Source: an uncultured Litoreibacter sp. (lineage in GTDB: Bacteria; Pseudomonadota; Alphaproteobacteria; Rhodobacterales; Rhodobacteraceae). Taken from it: a stretch of 64,000 nucleotides of DNA. The notes below the pieces were generated by a model that searched no databases, had not been told where the DNA came from, and saw nothing but the letters and a program-made list of their open reading frames with translations. Made by a program: the position numbers and the translations under genes. The DNA is taken from contig NZ_CANMXB010000001.1 of the NCBI RefSeq assembly GCF_947501785.1, positions 2,918,501 through 2,982,500 on the forward strand, in the 5' to 3' direction. Each line of letters starts with the position of its first letter. Within the stretch, counting starts at the first letter, position 1. Below, piece by piece: positions 61,301-64,000 of this stretch.

Positions 61301-61559
61301 TTTGGGTGCATTGGCCAGTGGTTTGCCTTGCGTGTTGAGCCCCGTTGCCGCCGAAGGGATCGGGCTAAGATCCGGGCATGATTGTTTCATTGTTGAGAAA
61401 CCCGAAGACTGGGCTGACGCGATCCACCGGTTGAACACCGATAACGCCCTTTGGAAAAGTATGTCTGAGAACGCACTGAACTACATGAGGGACGGATATT
61501 CCTTTGAAAAGGGGCGGAAAATGATGAAAATCGCCTTCGAAGCCGCAGAACTGTTTTGA
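58377..61559 (+). CDS. Giant GT2-GT4 fusion glycosyltransferase with unassigned N-terminal domain
   Basis: The 1060-residue protein has three parts. Residues 1-400 are beta-rich with no recognised family. Residues 430-660 are a GT2 domain (VSVVIPVHNKVEVTYLAL, IVVDDGSTDET, LLNNDVEVTSGWL, YFEDTDFAFKIRDAGY). Residues 695-1060 are a GT4-type GT-B domain (GRVLFIDYTTPRPDQDAGS, GLSFVGGFRHHPNVEGI, VAPLLSGAGIKGKVL). ATG 58377 follows AGAGGG. Fused GT2-GT4 enzymes can add a repeat of two sugars. It is followed by a sulfotransferase gene 31 bases downstream. Confidence 0.88.
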   Translation: MRIHNNLRGVQEIILANGTVFMSTDSDVGPQDYVLGVGNASVAFETSDGDTQYLEKLNRENRFTFDDPVQETSSTPEEATKGDIYACRVNHLPDWSLSGKETIQLLISRQHEPCTIHFHSTLNVPPTDEARVVQLKIAAHRARATLNVDIKDMATGAQSRHQIAFEEGFKGGQLSHGYQQVTVPLQAGHNGLEVSFSVDFHSYIDDGQGIVPFIFLSDIVEKSEHVPSETLMPVRMYGGSDKKGGKWIKAAVPGYLANHEAIEVITGGVSTRIFDPADNNVRMTDCYGHTIMLVADRSTQSVVFINGEPVGAAFVGTNDTPFRVPPNYLLGLQAHVAIKDLSGTQVFEEKLVILPKTTTPNDIIQRETPPPYDFGNFAQTMDRYESMRLQMEKNAKRADFEALSHALKTLEGGYDRVKLKPLRFPKVSKPDVSVVIPVHNKVEVTYLALCSLLLAHNECSFEVIVVDDGSTDETAELETLVSGIQVIHNAEALRFIGACNAGVAKAKGEYIALLNNDVEVTSGWLDTLLDAFERFPDVGLVGSKLLYPDGRLQDAGGIIWGSGNPWNYGNSQNPNHPSFCYTRQADYLSGAAMMTTLKIWSEVGGLSDYLKPMYFEDTDFAFKIRDAGYRTYFVPGSKVFHYEGMTSGTDVSSGFKRFQEVNRPKFKRRWADAFRAFGKEGERPDLEKDRGIRGRVLFIDYTTPRPDQDAGSYAAIQEMKLVQSLGYKVTFLPTNMAHLGSYTEELGKMGIEAIHAPFYMTMSEYLEQHAMDFDAFYLTRYYVAEDALDHIRKYAPGRKVLFNNADLHFLRQFRAARTENDPELLVEANQTRDKELAIIERSDVILSYNEVEHSVIEAYTAGLATIAKCPWVVDVADSCPGVKSRKGLSFVGGFRHHPNVEGIKWFAKEVMPVVAVKDPSIELSIYGSGMGDDVRALAASKIKPVGFVEDLKDAHDNHRIFVAPLLSGAGIKGKVLGALASGLPCVLSPVAAEGIGLRSGHDCFIVEKPEDWADAIHRLNTDNALWKSMSENALNYMRDGYSFEKGRKMMKIAFEAAELF

Positions 61560-61590
61560 TTACGCACCTGACAAGGTTTAGGTACGGAGA

Positions 61591-62295
61591 ATGTTGAGAA
61601 CTGTAGTACTCCATTACCACCTGTTTAAGAATGCTGGCACCACACTAGACAGTATTTTCAAGAAAAACCTTGGGGATTCTTGGGTTACGACCGAGTTTCC
61701 GATGGCCGGTGATAACAACACTTCCCTTGTGGAGGAATGGATACGCGGCACACCGGATGCGCGCGCGTACTCTGCACATACTATGGTTGGCCCTCTGCCG
61801 CAGGTTGGCGGCGTAAGGATTGTTCCGGTCATGCTGTTGCGAGACCCCATTTCGCGCATCAAGTCAGCCTATAACTTCGAACGAAATCAACTTTCGGAAT
61901 CCTGGGGCGCCAAGCTGGCCAAGGCTGGGAGCTTTCAGAACTATGTTGAAACCAGACTTGCGCAGCCTGGTGACCGCCAATGTCGGAATTTCCACGCTCA
62001 CCGGCTTGCCTCCATTGTGCCGGGTCCAGAGCCGGAACTGCATCGCGCAATGACCGGCCTCAGCGTCATTGCGGCTCAGGGCGTGGTAGGGGCTGTCGAA
62101 AAATTTGACGAGACCATTGCTCGTTTGTCTGCAAGGCTTGGGCCAGACTTCCCGACACTGACATGGGACGAAACCCGCAAGAACGTGTCAAAGAAGAACG
62201 ACGCGCAGGACAATTTGCAGCTGATGCAGGTGCTGGTCGATGCGAACCGGGCCGATCTGGATTTGCATAGTCAGGTTCTGAAAGGGTTTCAGTAA
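61591..62295 (+). CDS. Sulfotransferase-like protein (second in locus)
   Basis: The 234-residue product has HYHLFKNAGTTLDSIFKKN, the P-loop-like 5'-phosphosulfate motif of sulfotransferase family 2, and VMLLRDPISRIKSAYNFE, the 3'-phosphate motif. It follows the giant fusion glycosyltransferase by 31 bases and is probably co-transcribed. PAPS-dependent sulfation of the glycan is the likely role. A hairpin spans its stop codon. Confidence 0.82.
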   Translation: MLRTVVLHYHLFKNAGTTLDSIFKKNLGDSWVTTEFPMAGDNNTSLVEEWIRGTPDARAYSAHTMVGPLPQVGGVRIVPVMLLRDPISRIKSAYNFERNQLSESWGAKLAKAGSFQNYVETRLAQPGDRQCRNFHAHRLASIVPGPEPELHRAMTGLSVIAAQGVVGAVEKFDETIARLSARLGPDFPTLTWDETRKNVSKKNDAQDNLQLMQVLVDANRADLDLHSQVLKGFQ

Positions 62296-62301
62296 CCCTT
62301 T
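62281..62301. terminator. Hairpin spanning the stop codon of the second sulfotransferase gene
   Basis: AAAGGGTT and AACCCTTT form a perfect 8-bp stem with a five-base loop; the stop codon lies inside. A second hairpin, CGCAGC (62306-62311) with GCTGCG (62320-62325), overlaps the manC stop. Neither has a long T-run, but the tandem structures sit exactly between convergent genes and probably end transcription from both sides. Confidence 0.5.
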
Positions 62302-62316
62302 GGCACGCAGCCGGTC

Positions 62317-63738
62317 CTAGCTGCGCGCGTAGACATCCTCGTAGCGGATGATGTCATCTTCACCAAGATAGCTCCCCGTTTGAACTTCGATCAGCTCCAT
62401 CGGTACTTTGCCGGGATTTTCCATTCGATGAACGGCACCAAGTGGAATGTAGACGGACGTATTTTCGCCTACCAACTGAACCTTGTCGTCAATCGTTACT
62501 TTGGCGGTGCCGGCAACAACGATCCAATGCTCTGACCGGTGCACATGGCTTTGAAGGCTCAGCGCCGCGCCGGGGTTCACAACGATGCGCTTCACCTGAA
62601 ACCGACCCGCCAGAATGAGCGTTTCAAAGAAGCCCCATGGCCGGTGATCCTTTGGGAACGTGTCCGCCTGCGGGATCGCAGCCGCACGCATCTTTTTCAC
62701 CACGTTTCCAAGGTCCGCGACCCGCGCCTTGTCCGCGACGAGTACCGCATCCGGCATCGCCACGGCCACTATGTTTTCCAAACCGAGCCCGACCAATTGA
62801 AGGGTATCAACTTCGGAGCGCAGCAGCGTATCCTTGCAATCAACCGCAAACGAGGTGCCCTGCAGGGCGACGCCGTCCCCGTCAGCATCAGCATGTTGGT
62901 GTACCGCGGCCCAGCCTCCGAGGTCAGACCAGTCGCCCGTATGCTGAACGACGCTGATGTTGTCGACTTTCTCCATGATTGCGAAATCGATGGATATGTC
63001 TTCACATTTTGCCCAGGACGGAGGGTCCAATCTCAAGAATCCAAGGTCCGGTTTTGCGTTGTCCATGGCCGCCTGCACATGTTTGAGCATATCCGGGGCG
63101 TGCGCCGCAAAAGCATCAATCAGCGTTTGCGCGGTGTACATGAAGATACCGGAATTCCAGAGGAAGTTGCCGGACGCCAGCATTTTGACTGCGGTTTCGT
63201 GGTCAGGCTTTTCCACAAAACGTGTCAATGCGATTGCACCCGCCCCATCTTTCGCGCCGGTTTCCAGATATCCATACCCGGTTTCCGGCCGATCCGGCGT
63301 GATGCCAAATGTGACGATCCTCCCGTTTTGCGCAGCTTCAACGCCGCTGGCAATCGTCGCGTGAAACACATCTTCCTGCGTGATCAGGTGATCGGACGGC
63401 GCCGCCAGCATCAAGGCGTTCGGCTCCGTCTTTGCGCGCTGCAGCGCGCCGGCTAGCAGGGCCGGTGCGGTGTTCTTGGCTTCGGGTTCGATGAGCACGG
63501 CGTCTGGGTCAATGCCCAACTCAGCCAGTTGCTGCGTCGCGATGAAACGGAAATCAGAATTTGTCACAATGACCGGCGCGGCGAAGGTCTTGCCTGCCAA
63601 ACGTGTGCTGGACTGTTGAAACAAGCTGCTATTGCCAATCAGGGCGATGAATTGCTTCGGAAAACTCTTGCGCGACACTGGCCAAAGGCGGGTGCCGGAA
63701 CCGCCACACAGGATAACAGGGGTGATATCTTGGGTCAT
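62317..63738 (-). CDS. manC: Mannose-1-phosphate guanylyltransferase/mannose-6-phosphate isomerase ManC
   Basis: The 473-residue bifunctional enzyme makes GDP-mannose. The N-terminal nucleotidyltransferase has VILCGGSGTRLWPVSR, KSFPKQFIAL and FVEKPD. The C-terminal cupin (HRPWGFFETLI, HVHRSEHWIVVAGTAKV, YIPLGAVHRMENPG) is the phosphomannose isomerase part. GDP-mannose feeds mannose, and after gmd/fcl (not seen here) fucose, into surface glycans. It is convergent with the second sulfotransferase gene and has an AT-rich upstream gap. Confidence 0.95.
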   Translation of the reverse strand: MTQDITPVILCGGSGTRLWPVSRKSFPKQFIALIGNSSLFQQSSTRLAGKTFAAPVIVTNSDFRFIATQQLAELGIDPDAVLIEPEAKNTAPALLAGALQRAKTEPNALMLAAPSDHLITQEDVFHATIASGVEAAQNGRIVTFGITPDRPETGYGYLETGAKDGAGAIALTRFVEKPDHETAVKMLASGNFLWNSGIFMYTAQTLIDAFAAHAPDMLKHVQAAMDNAKPDLGFLRLDPPSWAKCEDISIDFAIMEKVDNISVVQHTGDWSDLGGWAAVHQHADADGDGVALQGTSFAVDCKDTLLRSEVDTLQLVGLGLENIVAVAMPDAVLVADKARVADLGNVVKKMRAAAIPQADTFPKDHRPWGFFETLILAGRFQVKRIVVNPGAALSLQSHVHRSEHWIVVAGTAKVTIDDKVQLVGENTSVYIPLGAVHRMENPGKVPMELIEVQTGSYLGEDDIIRYEDVYARS

Positions 63739-63873
63739 TCGGTGGCCCTGCTTTCGTTTGATTACGTCATGCCCTCAGAGGCGCTAATTCTGTGATCTAC
63801 ATAGAGTTGGGGTTAATATGAAACCCAATAATAACAATTTTTTCCCCTTGTGCTTGCAGGATGCGGGCTTGGA

Positions 63874-64000
63874 TTACCTTGCGCGGCGCGTAATTTGGTA
63901 TGCCTTTCCGGCATCCATCGGCTGATCAAGCACCGTTGGCTCACCGGTTCGCCAATGAATAGACAACCCTTCAATCTGGGTAGCCGCACCCAGACCAAAA
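63874..64000 (-). CDS. C-terminal end of a CRTAC1/ASPIC-UnbV domain protein, truncated by the window edge
   Basis: A leftward frame with no start in the window ends at TAA 63874 after 41 visible residues: FGLGAATQIEGLSIHWRTGE and DAGKAYQITRRAR. This pattern resembles the C-terminal ASPIC/UnbV domain of CRTAC1-type secreted proteins. The short length makes the call tentative. It is the upstream neighbour of manC in the same direction. Confidence 0.5.
   Translation of the reverse strand, partial: FGLGAATQIEGLSIHWRTGEPTVLDQPMDAGKAYQITRRAR

Noticed and set aside
62539-63456. 305-codon plus-strand frame opposite manC
   Set aside because: Antisense of a complete ManC; no family resemblance.
63813-63998. 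61-codon minus-strand frame at the right edge
   Set aside because: A different minus-strand frame carries the ASPIC/UnbV-like residues and a stop at 63874, so this one is a shadow.

Overview
The window looks like a chromosomal segment of an alphaproteobacterium, most probably a marine Rhodobacterales (Roseobacter-type) organism. This rests on gene families and protein style, not on a database search: a single-ATPase inositol ABC importer next to iol genes, an MsbA-like exporter with LPS glycosyltransferases, paired RTX proteins, and moderately high GC with many GTG/TTG starts and ATGA/GTGA overlaps. I found no rRNA, tRNA, CRISPR array, insertion sequence or phage gene. No gene-free stretch exceeds about 300 bases.

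Layout. (1) 1-7.5 kb is mixed housekeeping and accessory: a secreted hydrolase cut by the left edge, a membrane-anchored AraC regulator, a membrane protein overlapping an EEP-fold protein, a divergent NAD(P)-epimerase/LysR pair, leuB, and an EamA transporter. (2) 7.5-22.7 kb is an inositol or related polyol catabolic island. LacI regulator 1, a TIM-barrel isomerase, binding protein/permease/ATPase and iolG run rightward, iolJ-iolB-iolC-iolD run leftward, then a second Gfo/Idh gene, an iolE-like gene and a third Gfo/Idh gene run rightward. LacI regulator 2 closes the island. A perfect 18-bp LacI-type palindrome lies between iolD and the second Gfo/Idh gene, and a matching phased array lies upstream of LacI regulator 2, so the regulator can be tied to its targets from sequence alone.

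(3) 22.7-35.4 kb holds envelope and housekeeping genes: a small membrane protein, a GT4 and a GT25 glycosyltransferase, an unusual MsbA-type ABC exporter fused to a GT10 (fucosyltransferase-like) domain, asd, a DUF4139 protein, a beta carbonic anhydrase, a leucyl aminopeptidase overlapping an NlpC/P60 hydrolase, and several unknown proteins. (4) 35.5-44.1 kb has two large RTX proteins (an M10 metalloprotease and a propeller-like protein) flanking the complete dTDP-L-rhamnose operon rfbC-rfbB-rfbD-rfbA. Their C-terminal cassettes are clearly paralogous.

(5) 44.2-63.7 kb is a surface polysaccharide locus. It contains glycosyltransferases, an epimerase, a tandem methyltransferase fusion, an FkbM methyltransferase, two sulfotransferases, a KpsM/KpsE/KpsT-type ABC export system, a 1060-residue GT2-GT4 fusion, and the GDP-mannose enzyme ManC. 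With the rhamnose operon this predicts a rhamnose- and mannose-containing, methylated and possibly sulfated exported glycan. The right edge cuts a protein with an ASPIC/UnbV-like C-terminus.

The observations most worth a second look are the ABC exporter-GT10 fusion, the self-consistent LacI operator pair with a triple TTGCAA array, the two paralogous RTX cassettes around the rfb operon, the large fused glycosyltransferase and methyltransferase proteins with two sulfotransferases in one capsule locus, and an asd terminator whose 3' arm seems to double as the ribosome-binding site of the next gene.
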